A DNA stretch of 64,000 nt from Heliocybe sulcata (GCA_004369045.1 ML213504.1:1784894-1848893), one strand, 5' to 3'; positions 33,001 to 44,887 are shown, counted from the first letter of the stretch. Program-made: numbers and translations. Notes: a model not told the origin generated them from the letters alone.

Positions 33001-35964
33001 ATGGCAGCGCGCAAGCTACAAAGTACGTTGAGCTTATGTTCTTTCACGTGTCTTAGAAAGTTGAAATACGTATGTCGCGTCATTACAGCGGAGATCGACC
33101 GGACACTGAAGAAAGTGGCCGAGGGGGTCGAGCTCTTCGAGAGCATCTATGAAAAGATGCAAAACTCGACGAACCAGACACAGAAGGAGAAGCTTGAGAT
33201 GGACCTGAAGACACAGATAAAGAAGCTGCAACGTCTACGGGACCAGATCAAGACATGGGCGGCAAGCAATGACATCAAGGACAAGTCGGCGCTGCTGGAG
33301 AATAGGAGGTTAATTGAGACGGTGAGTATGCTTTTGGCGCCTACTGTGGCATGCGCAGCTATGGCACCATGCAGTGTGCGCAATGGGAATGCCTGTTCAA
33401 ATCGCTGACGATTGCTTTTCGGTATCTAATCTGGACATGCTGCCTGGTACGGTACACGCGTCTACCACCTACAGCAAATGGAGAAATTCAAAGCGTGCGA
33501 GAAGGAAATGAAGACGAAGGCGTTCTCGAAAGAGGGGCTCATCCAGTCGGCCAAACTGGATCCCAAAGCCCAGGAGAAGCTGGACACAGCTGCCTGGGTG
33601 CGGGACCAGGTAGAGGCACTACAGCAGCAGGTAGAGCTCACCGAGGCGGAGGTTGAGTCTGCACAATTAGCAGGAGGGAAGAAGAAGGGGAAGTCGGGTG
33701 GGGCGTCCGCGGAACGGGTGGAGGAGATGGAGAGACTGAACGACCGGAGACGATGGCATATGAGCCGGCTCGAGATCATTTTGCGCCTACTGGATAACGG
33801 GAGTATGCCCGTGGAGAAGATAACCACACTGAAAGACGACGTGCAGTACTTCGTCGAAACCAACTCGGTGCGCCTGTTTGTTCTATTATTAGAGACTGCC
33901 TGGAATTGAGCGTCTGCTGGCGGATTCAGGAAGAGGACTTTGATGAAGACGAGGGCATCTACGACGAGCTTAACCTCGACGAGGAGGAAGAGAAGTTCGG
34001 TATCGCTGCAGAAGAGACTTCGAGCGATGAGTCGGAGGAGGCGAGCGAAGGTGACACGCCACTGAATTCTTTGCGCAGCCCGGGCTCAAATGGTGCAGAC
34101 TTACCACCTCGGACACCAAGTAAGAAACAACAACACGAGGATGAGAGCTCGAATAAACGTGATGGCAGCCCGGTGCTCAAAAAGAGCAATATCGTCACAA
34201 CGCAGTTACGGAGTAAGTCGGACGCTGGCTGCATCCATCACTGAATCATTCTGACTGGGTCTCTCGTAGAAACGTCGGCAGCTGCGGATTGTATGTTCTC
34301 TTTGGAAGTCATGTTGTTCTTTGAGCGGCTCTGATGTACTGGTCTAGCGCCGAAACCACCGCCGAATCCAAATTTTGCGCAGCAGCCAATGTCCAGCATA
34401 CTCAAAGCCGGCTTACCTCCAGCACCTCGGCCCGCGGCGCAGCTACCACCAATACGGTATGCAGCCGCGGCAGCAGCAGCAGTATCCAACGGTTCCAACT
34501 CGAGCGCGACTCCTTCCACATCCGCATCCGCATCCCAACTTCCCGCATCGACAAATTCCACAACTCCCACGTCATCAAGTATCCTATCACCGTCTCAACC
34601 TAGCACGTCGCAGGATCATGCTGCAACGTCGTCACCGAGCCTGACGCATCCCTCCGTAACGAGCCCGATGCTCAGCTCTGCTTCTGTTTCTGCACTACAG
34701 CAAGATGGGTCGTCGTATTACTCGCATCACGACTCGCCAGCGCTGTCGGAGGCTGTTTCTGGGTCTTTAGCGCCGACATCGTCGTCACCACAAAGACCAG
34801 CGTCTCGGAGTGGTGGGTCTGCAGAGTGCTTGTCCGTAACGATGATGGCTAAAGTTCAGACTGCAAAGGATCTATATCCTCGCCTGTCGAATCGATTTCG
34901 CCACCGCAGCCAGTACGTCCGCTCATCGCATCCTGCTTAGAATGTTCTCACACGTGATATAGCCCATAGCGCCGAATGACTCGCAGAAAACAGCAATGCA
35001 GGAACCGCAGACCATGTCGTCACCGACGGTGCAAACGAGTCCAGCAGCACCAGCACCAATACAGGCACCAGGCTTGCCAGTACCAAGCGTAGCAGCACCA
35101 GGCGCGACTGCGCCATCACCACTACCACAGCAGGTACAGCAGTATCCTCTGCCACAACAGACAACGCTGCCGCAGTATCCGCCAGGAGTGAAAGTGCAGG
35201 ACATGCAGGCGATTGGCGCGCAAAGACCGCCCTCAACGCGGGGGAGCGTTCCGCCTCATTTACAACAGGGGCAGCAGCGTACGCAGTTCCCTGGAAGCTT
35301 GAGCGATTTGGTCGTGTCGTTTGAGAATGTGAAGCAGAAGGGTGAGTCGCCTGCGACGTCGTGGTGCTGAATATAGGCTGATTTGTGTCCGTGTTTGTTA
35401 TGAAGCGGTGCACCGGATGGGCAACCTCGACCAGGTACACAAGCTTTTGGATGGGAGTTATAGCAGTATGCCACAGCCACAGGATACGGAGAAGTACATG
35501 GTCTTGTTTCTCGATTGCATATGGATGTTAAATGATGTACATCTGCCAGGCCAAAGTACTACGTGCCTAGGAACTACTATCCTACGCCGAGTTACTACCC
35601 ACAACAGCCGAATCCTGTTCTGAGCACACCGGGACTCTTTGCGCAACTGGACGTTGAGACATTGTTCTACGTGTTCTACTACCACCCGGGCACGTATCTG
35701 CAGTGAGTGACCTCCTCCACATACGGATGACCCACCATTGTCTGACTTTTATTCTACAGATACCTTGCGGCGAAGGAATTGAAGCGACAGTCGTGGCGAT
35801 TCCACGTCAAGTACCTGACATGGTTCCAGCGACACTCCGAGCCACAGGCAATCACGGAGGAGTACGAACAGGGAGTCTACGTCTACTTCGACTGGGAGGG
35901 CAGCTGGTGTCAGCGCAAGAAGAGCGATTTCCGGTTCGAGTATCGGTATCTAAGTGAAGATTAG
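33001..35964 (+). CDS. NOT3: CCR4-NOT complex subunit NOT3/5
   Basis: Scaffold subunit of the CCR4-NOT deadenylase, which shortens poly(A) tails. Exon 1 is 22 bp (33001-33022, MAARKLQ); exon 2 begins 33089 with [20 protein letters not shown]. The N-terminal coiled-coil (Not3) domain includes [38 protein letters not shown] and [12 protein letters not shown]. An acidic stretch ([17 protein letters not shown]) and a long Ser/Pro/Gln/Ala-rich linker follow. The C-terminal NOT box reads [58 protein letters not shown] and [20 protein letters not shown], ending at TAG 35962-35964. At least eight introns. A short poly-Ala tract comes from GCA/GCG repeats near 34461. Confidence 0.93.
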
Positions 35965-36212
35965 GCGGGTCCCACACACACACACTCCTTCACCACGTTT
36001 GCTGTCTAATGAACTGACACTCGAATCAAAGTGTATTTAATACTTGCAGGACTTTGTCGGCACTGCTTAGGTTTATTAGTTTAACTACGTACCGCTCTTT
36101 GCATCGGGCAATCGTTTCTTAGTTGATCGTTACCTCAGGCGGGCATGCGACATGAGTATTGTGTAGGTGAAGTGTGTGAAGTGTAATGAGATGGACAAGG
36201 TTAGTGGAGAGA
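35965..36212. other. Convergent 3' regions NOT3 / bL12m, with short CA repeat
   Basis: No gene. A (CA)n run of about seven units lies near 35974-35987. Confidence 0.55.
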
Positions 36213-36978
36213 CTACTCGAGCTTGGCGACAGCACCGACGTCCTCGAATGTCTTCCGGAGCTTCTCCGCTTCCTCCTTGGGGAGGTTCTCCTTTATGACT
36301 TGTGGTAGAGACTCGACGTACTTCTTGGCCTATACGTCACGAACAATCAACATCTGTGCACAACCCAACCGAGGAATGAGAGAATGAAGAAAAACGAAGA
36401 ACGCACCTCGAGCAAAGTCAAGTTGGGTACCAAAGCTTTGATCTCCTTGATGACCTTGGCCTTGGCGGCGGGGTTGAAGGACTCGAGCTTGACGGAGAAG
36501 ATGGTCTTTTCTTTGGGCTTCTCCTCTACGGGTGCCTCTTCAGCTGCGGCTGCCGGTGCTGCTGCTGCCGCGGCGGGCATGGCAATTTCTTGGATGTTCA
36601 AGCGTGTCTTGAGTAATGAGACGAGGTCAGCGGCCTGCAGGAGCGTCAGGGAGGAGATGTCGTCGACGAGCTGGTTCAGCTTCGGGCTCGAAGGCGGAGG
36701 CGGGGCAGGGGTGGATGAGGAGGCTTCCGGAACAGCTGTGGCCATGCACCGTGAGGAGGATGCGAGGGTCCTTGCCAGTCCCGGCTTTGACCTTTGTGTT
36801 CGGAATGAGGTTAGCTTAGGCCAGGACATAAGGTGGGTAGACTGGCGTACCGGAGGACAGGACGTGTCCGCGCGACCGTGGAGAGAGACTGAGGGCAACG
36901 AGACTAACCCGCGCATGACACGTTAGACGACGCGCAGAACGATGGAGAGCATAGCTTGGACGGTGTACTTACAGCCAT
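36213..36978 (-). CDS. MNP1: Mitochondrial large-subunit ribosomal protein bL12m
   Basis: Stalk protein of the mitoribosome (L7/L12 family), recruiting translation factors. Exon 1 is just ATG GCT (36973-36978) before GTAAGT; exon 2 adds SRCPQSLSTVARTRPVL, and exon 3 starts SKPGLARTLASSSRCMATA, giving an Arg/Ser-rich import presequence. The N-terminal dimerisation part reads LNQLVDDISSLTLLQAADLV; an Ala-rich hinge (AMPAAAAAAPAAAAEE) follows; the C-terminal globular domain reads KTIFSVKLESFNPAAKAKVI, KEIKALVPNLTLLEAKKYVE, SLPQVIKENLPKEEAEKLRK, ending VGAVAKLE at TAG 36213-36215. Four introns; the last falls between LTLLE and AKKYVE. Confidence 0.93.
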
Positions 36979-37537
36979 AGTGAAGGTCGGGCTCTACGAG
37001 GCGCGACTGACCCGTTGAAGCCAAAAATGCAGTTTGCCGAAATGTGGCTGCTTTCAGGTCGAGAATGGGAATTCCCGACGCGACCTCTTGCCATCCTCCG
37101 CCTCCTCCGCCCATCGTTGTCTAGAACGAGCAGATCCCTTGCCTGGCTTGTTATCGCAATATGAAATCGCACTACGACGCTCGAATTCTTACGAAGATGT
37201 TGAAACCCTTTGGACAATAGTACTCGCGAACACGGTATTACGCCCCGCCTTTCATGCCTGGTGGAAGGCATGGCGTTCAACTTGCGCTTATGACTAGGAC
37301 TCTTGAAGCTACAATCGCCGTCGCTTCTCTGCTCCGATGGACTCTAGCGCAGACCAGCTCATACATTCTAAGCTGACATGTCTCAGTCTCGATCGAGGTT
37401 GCCGGCGCACGTCGATCGAGTCGGGCGTCGGATACCTATGTCAGCCCTACCCACAGCCCTACCCAGACTCTTTATGTGCAAGTGCGATGCAATCTTAACA
37501 AGACGGCCAAAGATCCTCGAGTAGCATCTCCGCACTC
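36979..37537. other. Divergent intergenic region
   Basis: 559 bp between bL12m and the hydrolase gene, presumably both promoters. No supported gene and no clear TATA box. Confidence 0.55.
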
Positions 37538-39078
37538 ATGCGGCGACGTAATCCGGAACCACCTAATGCCCCGTCCCTGCCAGTCCACATATTCTGGGCA
37601 ACCGTTCGCATCGTCCTCTTCATCATCCTCATTATACCTTCGGTGCCTTTGACCCTGGTATCCCACTTCGTATGTCCTCCGCATCCTTCCTGGTCGCTCA
37701 GGCGACATTTGGTCATATCCAGCGCTCGCCTGTATTACCGATGGTCGTACCGGTGGTCGCTTCCACGTCCCGAGGGCAAGCAGGCGTGGAAAGGCAGGGG
37801 CTTCATATGGTGGATCTCAGGCAGGAGTCGGGGCGGAACGAAGGTGGTGGAGGTCAAGCTCGGGAAGGAGAGAGCTCTACCGTTCAAGAACCTCGTGTGG
37901 AACGCAACAAAACCGGTGGATGAGGGAAAGGTGACGATTGAGGACGTTCCAGGCTTTTGGACTGCGCCAGATGAAGGAGGGTGGTGGGAGAGAGGCGATG
38001 AACCGGCAAAGAAGGGAGAGAAAGTCTTGGTGTATCTTGCTGGAGGGTAAGACATGGATATGCGCCAGTCAAGGGCATTTCTGACAGATCTGCGCCCATT
38101 AGGTCATGGGTGATGATACACCCTATGGCGACGCCCTTCCCGTATGGCTTCAGCAAGCACACGGGATGCCGCGTATTTTGTGCGTTACCACTCATTTGTG
38201 TAGCATACGCGTTGCATATTAACGTACACCTCTACCAGCTGTGAACTATAGGAAAGCTCTATCACCCTCCACTGCCTGGCCTGCACAGTTGTTCGATGCC
38301 CTCGCAGGCTACACCTATCTCCTCTCCCTCGGATTTGAGCCTCAGAACATCGGCCTTGTGGGAGATAGCTCCGGAGCACATCTCATACTCGCATTGACAA
38401 GATTCATCGGAGAAGGATGTCAAGGCAAACTAGGGATGCCTGGAGCCATGTTCCTAATCTCTGTGAGTACGATTTTCTGGGAGTCTTGAAGAAGACTTAC
38501 CCTGTCATCATCTCAAGCCGACCACGGATCTGGCACATCCAAGCCCTGCGCCTGCGAGGACAGACTTCCTTTGCCCGTATCTGAACATGCGCGCGGTACC
38601 GTCATTTACGAGATATTTCTCCCCGGAGGATCTGTGCGAGAACGCGTATCTCTCCCCTGGCGTGACCGGCGGTTTCAGTTATTTGCTACCGAAGGAAGGC
38701 GCTGGGGATATCGGTTACAATCAGGAAAGGCGTCCTAGCGAAGACACCAACGCACACTCCGAGCACACTGCCGTGGAAGCCCCTGCGTCTGCTACCAGCG
38801 ACGCACATTCAGTCTCAATCAAACACCCTTCCGTCTCCCCGCGTCCACCAATTGTTTGGATCCAGTACGGCACGACCGAGGTCCTCGCGCCGTCGATCCG
38901 CGTGTTTGTGTCGAAGCTGCGGAAAGAGGGTGTGCTGATGGAGGTCGACGAGGTGGACGGGGGCGTGCATGATGATATGGGGTTCGCGTGGGCGCTGAGG
39001 GAGGGGGAGGGGAGCAGTTGGGAAAGGGTATGCGAGAGGTTGAGGAGGTGGGTGGATGAGGGAAAGAGTGTGTTGTGA
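37538..39078 (+). CDS. Membrane-anchored alpha/beta hydrolase (esterase/lipase-like)
   Basis: Start ATG 37538 (MRRRNPEPPNAPSL). A hydrophobic helix at about residues 17-42 (IFWATVRIVLFIILIIPSVP) makes it a likely signal-anchored membrane protein. Four exons; introns start at 38047, about 38180 and about 38464. Motifs: EKVLVYLAGGSWVMIHPM at the strand-oxyanion position, CRVFSVNYRKALS, and nucleophile elbow NIGLVGDSSGAHLILAL. The acid/His regions are around PPIVWIQYGTTEVLAPSIRV and VDEVDGGVHDDMGFAWALRE. The fold resembles fungal alpha/beta hydrolase_3 proteins (HSL or steryl-deacetylase-like), but the usual HGGG is LAGGS, so substrate and catalytic detail are uncertain. Stop TGA 39076-39078. 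Confidence 0.82.
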
Positions 39079-40161
39079 GCCTGTGTGTTGGATAGGTTTT
39101 GTGCGTCAATTGATTGCATTGGGCGTATGTGTTTGTGCGGCCCGTGATTTGTTTGGCAGGCTCGCAAGTTTTTGTGGAATTGGGACTTACTTGGCGCAGT
39201 CTTCTGCCCCTTGTTGGCTCCTTTTCTATAGTAGAAGAGGGACGCTGCACAGAACTGGGTTGGAAGAGTCTGTCCACATTCTGCTTCTCTAATCTATCGT
39301 CTCACATTCCTCTCTAGATCGTACTCCAGCTACCTCGCCAAGGACCGGCAGTGGCTTGTACCGGCCATTAATATGACATGACATAGAGGATATGCAATAA
39401 GCTGGAGGCAAACTCGTGCCGAAGCAGCATGTTTGCAATATCAGGGGAAATGCAGAAGCAGTGCTCTGCTGCGTGTGGTGCGTATTGTTAGCTCCTGTTA
39501 TCAAGATGGCGATGTCTGTTCATAAGAAGACGTCGGCTAGGCTGAATTCACCCGTGTCAATTCTTCTTGACGCTGACAAGGAGCTGGTTGTAGAGAGTTC
39601 TGACTACTGGCTATGTGCAGGCTCCCTGTTATCTTCTCGTTGCACAAGGCTTGTTCTAATATGAAGCTGCGTTCTGCGTACCGTTCCCCAGTGGTAGTAC
39701 ATAGTCGCCGTCGACTTCGGGCATGCACTCGACATATGGGCGTGGTGCGTGAATGACATTAAGGTGAGCTGGCCACCGGCACATGTCACTAACAGCTGAA
39801 TGCTGTATAGAGGATTGACAGATATACCCTGGGCGTGCATGCATCAGCTTCTTTCCGCACCAACTGTGGTGGTGAATTTCTTCTGTTGAACCCTTTTGAA
39901 GGAACAGAAATCCTCCGTCTGCGTCAGCCCCCTCTGCCAGGGAGTCCCTTCACGATCGTATGCTGAACGCACGCAGTTCTGGCGGTGCCTATGCATTTCG
40001 ATCCTCAGATGCTGCACCTCATGCCAAGGTCATGGCTGCATCAACTCATGCCATGTGCTGTAGCCACGACCTCGGTACTTTGTATAAAACAAACAAGACC
40101 TTTTCGCTGTTCAAGCACGACTTGACCCAGAATCTCGCTACGTGCATCTCAAACTGTTACA
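39079..40161. other. ~1.1 kb intergenic region
   Basis: 3' UTR of the hydrolase on the left and promoter of the secreted-protein gene on the right. No supported gene between. Confidence 0.5.
40083..40089 (+). promoter_or_regulatory. TATA box of the secreted-protein gene
   Basis: TATAAAA lies 79 bp upstream of the ATG at 40162, a good distance for a fungal core promoter, and supports that start. Confidence 0.5.
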
Positions 40162-41205
40162 ATGTTTTTCTTCGCTCTCCTCTCCATTCTTGCCTTGTTC
40201 TTCACCGCCGCTTCTGCGAGCGACTGTACTCCTGGATGCTATGATCTAGTGTACCACACTGCCACTACAGTGTATGCGTCCAAGACGCCCTCCGGCACCG
40301 TAAATTCTCTTACCCTCCGCACACGCTAACTCCGTATTGACGGTTTGGCATTTGCTAGGATGCTCTAGTCAGGCCGACTCATCTGCCTTCCGATGTTTCT
40401 ACCGGCGAAGTAGTCATGGCGGCAGATGGTCTCGAAGAAGGTGCAATACCTACTACCGTTCGTTCCAGCAGTACTGACCATCACGATAGTGAGGTGGACA
40501 AAGATGGCAACCTCATCTATGTTCTTACCCCGGCCTACATCCACGGAAGAAGCTGCTGAAGAAGGGTGGCGCGTCGTCTATGCTACGACCACCATGGAAT
40601 TCGCTGGTTACGCAACCTCAATTATCGCCCCTACCCTCACATCTATCGCGCCTCGTCCCACAACTCTTCCCGAAACGGCCACCCAAGACGTACTTGTCTC
40701 GTGGACCGATGTCCGCGTCGCGGAAGTCGAAACAGCTGTCAACGTCGTTGAAGTCGAATATACCTATGACACCGTCCTCTGGGTGCGCCCTGACGCCGTC
40801 GCTTCGCGAGAGCGCATCGAGATTCTCGTCGACAGCGTCCCTATGCCGCCTCGTATGGACCCAGTTTCGGAGATGGGTCGGTATTGCGAGGACGAGCTCG
40901 ACGACTGTTTCTCGATGGGCATGCTGCCTGGATATTATGTCGTGCCTTCCGGCCACCATGATGTTGCTATTCGCCGTGATGAGAAGGGTGAGCTATCCCT
41001 CTCTCCTACTTTATTTCGTGGGCTTGACCAGACTTCTGTAGTCGTCGAGGAGTGGACCGGCTCCTATGCTATTGAAAGGCCATCGGTGTCACTCCTGTCA
41101 TCGTGCCCTCCCTGTCCTACTGTCACTATGACGGTCACTCAGTATATGCCTACCGCTACCCCACAAAGCAAGGCTCAGGCACCCCTGCCTAATGTACCTT
41201 TCTAA
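40162..41205 (+). CDS. Secreted protein with three cysteine pairs, unknown function
   Basis: No recognised family. Start ATG 40162 gives a strong signal peptide (MFFFALLSILALFFTAASAS), then DCTPGCYDLVYHTATTVYAS. I place exons at 40162-40299, 40359-40488 and 40550-41205, which together stay open for 307 residues; intron 2 (61 bp, GTGAGG..GGAAG) is needed to join the two open frames. The mature protein is Thr/Val-rich with CxxxC, CxxxxxxC and CxxC pairs (DCTPGC, YCEDELDDC, SCPPCP), suggesting disulfides outside the cell. The C-terminus is Thr/Pro-rich (VTMTVTQYMPTATP), a possible O-glycosylation zone. A TATA box lies 79 bp upstream. Exon 1 is less certain than the rest. Confidence 0.6.
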
Positions 41206-41642
41206 GCCGCAGCCAACGAAGGGTGGTCCTGAATTCCACAACGTTTGTCGTATCCAATTTTTCTCATTATTCGCGATGACAGAGCCTATATCCTATATGC
41301 TATAGAGGTCAGAGAGGAGTCCAGAATGTATCTGAACCCGTGCACTCTTAATGAATATTGTCTGAAGCAGTTGCTTTTCATGTTGGCGGACGCTTTACTA
41401 GCTTGTCCATAATTTATGAAGTTCTCTCGTAACCTCTGTCAATGGCACATATCCCAGACCGAGTATCGGGAGGATAGTTAAACGTCTCTCCGGCGATGGT
41501 TAGAGGAGCTCAGGCATCTTATTTTGGTCATGTCTTGATGAATTCGGACAAGTTCACGGCACATTCCCGTACATCATGCACGCTCCCTTTCATTTGAAAT
41601 CCTTGCTCTCTACGCCCCCCTCCGACGGTAGCAGGACCCGAC
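41206..41642. other. Intergenic region, no supported gene
   Basis: 3' region of the secreted-protein gene and promoter of the AMMECR1 gene; nothing else supported. Confidence 0.55.
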
Positions 41643-42502
41643 ATGTCTCTCGTTCCCCCTGACCCCGCCGTCGGACAAATGGTCGGAGAGGATAAGCCGT
41701 CGGTCTGCACCAGAGAGCATTGTTTCTATGCTTTCGATGCTTTATACTGTGCTCTGACCAGTAGCGAGCCGATTTCCCCCAATTTTCCCGACGAGAAGTA
41801 GTGAGCGTCGCCGAGCGATACGTCTGAAGTTACCGGACGTCTGACTCCTTTCGTAGCCCACTATTCGTAACGTGGAATACTCGGTCGTCTCGTCGAGCTC
41901 CTAGACTAAGGGGGTGCATCGGCACCTTCGAGGCCCAGCCGCTGCATGAAGGAGTGGCGGAATACGCTCTCATAAGTGCTTTCAAGGATCATAGATTTAG
42001 GAGGATCGAAGAGAAAGAGCTGCCTACACTTGAATGCGGGTACGTATCCTGCCCGTCCTTATCACACGCTCAGCATATACAAGGTGCCTGTGCTTCCGGA
42101 TCGCGCAGGATCTCGCTGCTCACGGACTTCGAGGACGCATCTTCGTACTTGGACTGGACTATTGGCGTGCACGGTATTAGCATCTCATTCCCCCACCCGT
42201 CTCTTATCCCCGCCTCCACGCCATCTACTGAACCGTCTTCCCCCTTCTCTTCGTCGCCATCTCTCCCTCGCTATTCTTCCAAGCAGTCTTTTTCTGCCAC
42301 CTATCTGCCCGACGTTATGCCCCAGCAGGGATGGGACAGGATCGAGGCCGTAGACAGTGCCATACATAAAGCAGGGTGGGACGGTCGCATTACAGAGGAT
42401 CTACGCAGGAGCATCAAGCTTAGACGGTACCAGAGCAGTAAATGCACCGTCGGCTGGGACGAATATGTGACATGGCGGCTCGAGCAGGGTAGTAAGATAT
42501 GA
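41643..42502 (+). CDS. AMMECR1-domain protein
   Basis: Three exons, 41643-41800, 41857-42039 and 42109-42502, giving 244 residues. Start ATG 41643 (MSLVPPDPAVGQMVGEDK). The fold is recognised by REHCFYAFDALYCAL, PLFVTWNTRS, the highly conserved RLRGCIGTFEAQPLHEGVAE, EYALISAFKDHRF, ISLLTDFEDASSYLDWTIGV, HGISISF, YLPDVMPQQGWDRIEAVDSA and KLRRYQSSK. Compared with human AMMECR1 it carries an extra Ser/Pro-rich loop of about 30 residues before YLPDV. The molecular role of the family is unsettled; nucleic-acid or nucleotide chemistry has been proposed because of the invariant LRGCIG motif. Confidence 0.9.
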
Positions 42503-42605
42503 TTTTGGACGGCACTTCAAAGCTTCACACCTTCACGATGTTTGCATCGATTTTTTGACTTGGGTTCTCATGTACAATACGGACTTTTACCCAAGACATT
42601 CATGA

Positions 42606-44522
42606 TTATGGTTTCTTCAATATATTGAAACTACTGAGCTCCGGGAAGCCCAGGGAACGTGCTGTACGGTTGTAATTGAACAGTAGATGTAGCAGTCGGA
42701 CTCTTTGAACATCGCGTCCCACCAGGTTCTGCGGATCGATTATCTCCTTAAACTCCCATACTCGCCCGCCCCAATGACCAGGAAACCGGTTCTCCAACCG
42801 CGACCACATGCTGCGAAGCTTGTCAACATCAGCATTGCTTGTCCTGACGAACGCCACAATGATCCACCAGACGGTACGGTGGCTCGGCATGCCATCAGGC
42901 AGCTCTAGAAAGTTCTCAAAAATGAGCTCCAAGTTCTGCAGATTCCAATCGCCCTTGGTAACGAATGGTGCTATACTATCCGGCGCGGTTGGAGACGGTC
43001 CATGCAGAGCAAATCCGTGGAAGAAAGCCCGATAGGCGGTCATGGTAGGCGGAAAGGTTCGAGGTTCCTCGTCATGAACAGATGGTCGCCTGATTGTGGT
43101 AGAGAGCATGTCAATGAAAGTCTGAAGCGCCCTGACAGCGTCTCCGTGGTAGACACAGGCTTGGATAATAATATGGTATGTGACGTGATCTGGGACCATG
43201 CCGCGCGGTATGGACATGCGATTCTGCAAAAGTCGCGCATTGATCACGTGTATATCTTCACCGTCTTCCTCTGCAGTACCCTCTTCCGGCATGAGATGAC
43301 AACGAAGGACACGATAGATATTCCAAGCAAGTTCTAGGCGGCCAGTCTTCGCGAAAGCCCATATAATAGCGTTAATAGCGGCGATGTCTAAAGTGATATT
43401 CAGGTCGAGTAGCAGAGACATCGTATGGCGTATGGCCTTTGAGTCATTCAGAGACGTGAAATACCGGAGCATGACGAGATGGGTGATGCGGTTGGGAACG
43501 ATCTGGCTTAGTCGGAAGAGCTTGCGGGCATGGCGCATCGCTCCGGACTCCTTCGTACGGCCGGCGATGTTAAGGAGAGTAGTGTGAGAGTACACGTCCG
43601 GCTGTATTTCAGCCCCATGTTGTTGCTGCGTAGTGTCGGGCCTATTATCGTCGTCCGAGTTGTCCGGCACTAGAAAGCGATGGTAAACATCCAGCGACCG
43701 CTGATAGTCCACATACACCGATTTTCTTGTGCCCTTACCCGCAAAATCCATTAGTGCATTGCGCTCCCACAGGAAGGGCGTCCCGCCAGCCCTTTCGATC
43801 GAAGAGAACACAGAGTAGAGCTGCAAAAAGCGGGCGCGAGTGCGCGGGCTCACGGACGCGATGAGCGCAGCTAAGCGGTGGAGGTAGCTCAAGGACATGG
43901 GTGGCGGGTCGGGGATACTGCGACGATCCAAGTACGCGTCCCATGCATCGTCAAGGGTCTTTGCATCGCTAAGTCGCTTCAGGAGTCTCCCACGCTGCAG
44001 TTCCTTTCGGGCGCGAGTCGGCTGATCTTGGATGGGAACAGAGGTCCTCCCCCAGAAGTCGAACGCATTTTCGCTGTGTTTGAGAATGCCCTTGATTTTG
44101 GCGGCCGCATAGGGTTCGTTCAGCTCGCTCTCTTTGAAACGCTCCAGAGGGTCCTGCAGATCCGCATTGGGAGCCTGTCCGGTAGGAGTAGAAGGTGGCG
44201 CATCCTGAGGTCCTACGTGCGCGTGAGGGACGATATCTCGGGATTGAACATTCACTGTCTCGCTTGACTCTTCTCCAGTATCCTCTTCCCGACTTGCATC
44301 CGTTGATGCCTGTCTTTTTGTAGGCCCATCCAGACGTAGAAGAAGCTTCGCTAGAGCATGGGGCTGATTTGTGAGGGCATTCGCTGGTCGAGGCTGTACC
44401 ACCAGACCGAGCCCCGTCTTCATACCACTGAAACGGCGGTAATATTTGCAAAGGCGACATCGCGAGATGGCAAGGCGGGTAGCCTGAGGAAGTCGGAGGC
44501 CAGAAGAGGATGCTCTCAGCAT
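42606..44522 (-). CDS. Mitochondrial PPR-like protein
   Basis: A single long exon of 638 residues. I start at the first ATG (44520-44522, MLRASSSGLRLPQATRLAIS), which yields an Arg/Ser-rich presequence typical of mitochondrial import. After a polar linker, helical pairs in the PPR style appear, for example PDVYSHTTLLNIAGRTKESG, AMRHARKLFRLSQIVPNRIT, LDIAAINAIIWAFAKTGRLE with LAWNIYRVLRCH, and PDHVTYHIIIQACVYHGDAV with RALQTFIDML. The repeats are degenerate, as usual for fungal PPR proteins that act on mitochondrial RNA or mitoribosome assembly. The specific target is unknown. Stop TAA 42606-42608. Confidence 0.78.
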   Translation of the reverse strand: MLRASSSGLRLPQATRLAISRCRLCKYYRRFSGMKTGLGLVVQPRPANALTNQPHALAKLLLRLDGPTKRQASTDASREEDTGEESSETVNVQSRDIVPHAHVGPQDAPPSTPTGQAPNADLQDPLERFKESELNEPYAAAKIKGILKHSENAFDFWGRTSVPIQDQPTRARKELQRGRLLKRLSDAKTLDDAWDAYLDRRSIPDPPPMSLSYLHRLAALIASVSPRTRARFLQLYSVFSSIERAGGTPFLWERNALMDFAGKGTRKSVYVDYQRSLDVYHRFLVPDNSDDDNRPDTTQQQHGAEIQPDVYSHTTLLNIAGRTKESGAMRHARKLFRLSQIVPNRITHLVMLRYFTSLNDSKAIRHTMSLLLDLNITLDIAAINAIIWAFAKTGRLELAWNIYRVLRCHLMPEEGTAEEDGEDIHVINARLLQNRMSIPRGMVPDHVTYHIIIQACVYHGDAVRALQTFIDMLSTTIRRPSVHDEEPRTFPPTMTAYRAFFHGFALHGPSPTAPDSIAPFVTKGDWNLQNLELIFENFLELPDGMPSHRTVWWIIVAFVRTSNADVDKLRSMWSRLENRFPGHWGGRVWEFKEIIDPQNLVGRDVQRVRLLHLLFNYNRTARSLGFPELSSFNILKKP

Positions 44523-44887
44523 CAATAATGGCACGTCCAGTCATCCTGAATCCAGACCTAAGTTAAGTTGAACTGTAGGCACTGTTGGTTACTATACCGC
44601 GATACACGCGACAGCCCTGAGCAAAAGTCTTGCACCCGAGCGGTCGACTCCTCCCGATAGCAGACGTTGTGGCGAAACAGCGCGAACGCGGTAACCAAAA
44701 TTTCGGCGCTTGAGTTCTCCCACGTGCCACGTCGATGGTCAACTACACGCTATTCACATAGCCACTGAGCTAGGACAAGTTAAACGTAGCACTAGCAACC
44801 ATAGGTCTCATTGGCAGTGCGAAGGCATAGCATAGGCAGTAGTACAACAGTGGACACATGAGGCGTAAAGAGTGGAACAAAGTACTT
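44523..44887. other. PPR-gene promoter and RPL3 3' region
   Basis: 365 bp between two genes on the same (minus) strand; nothing else supported. Confidence 0.55.
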
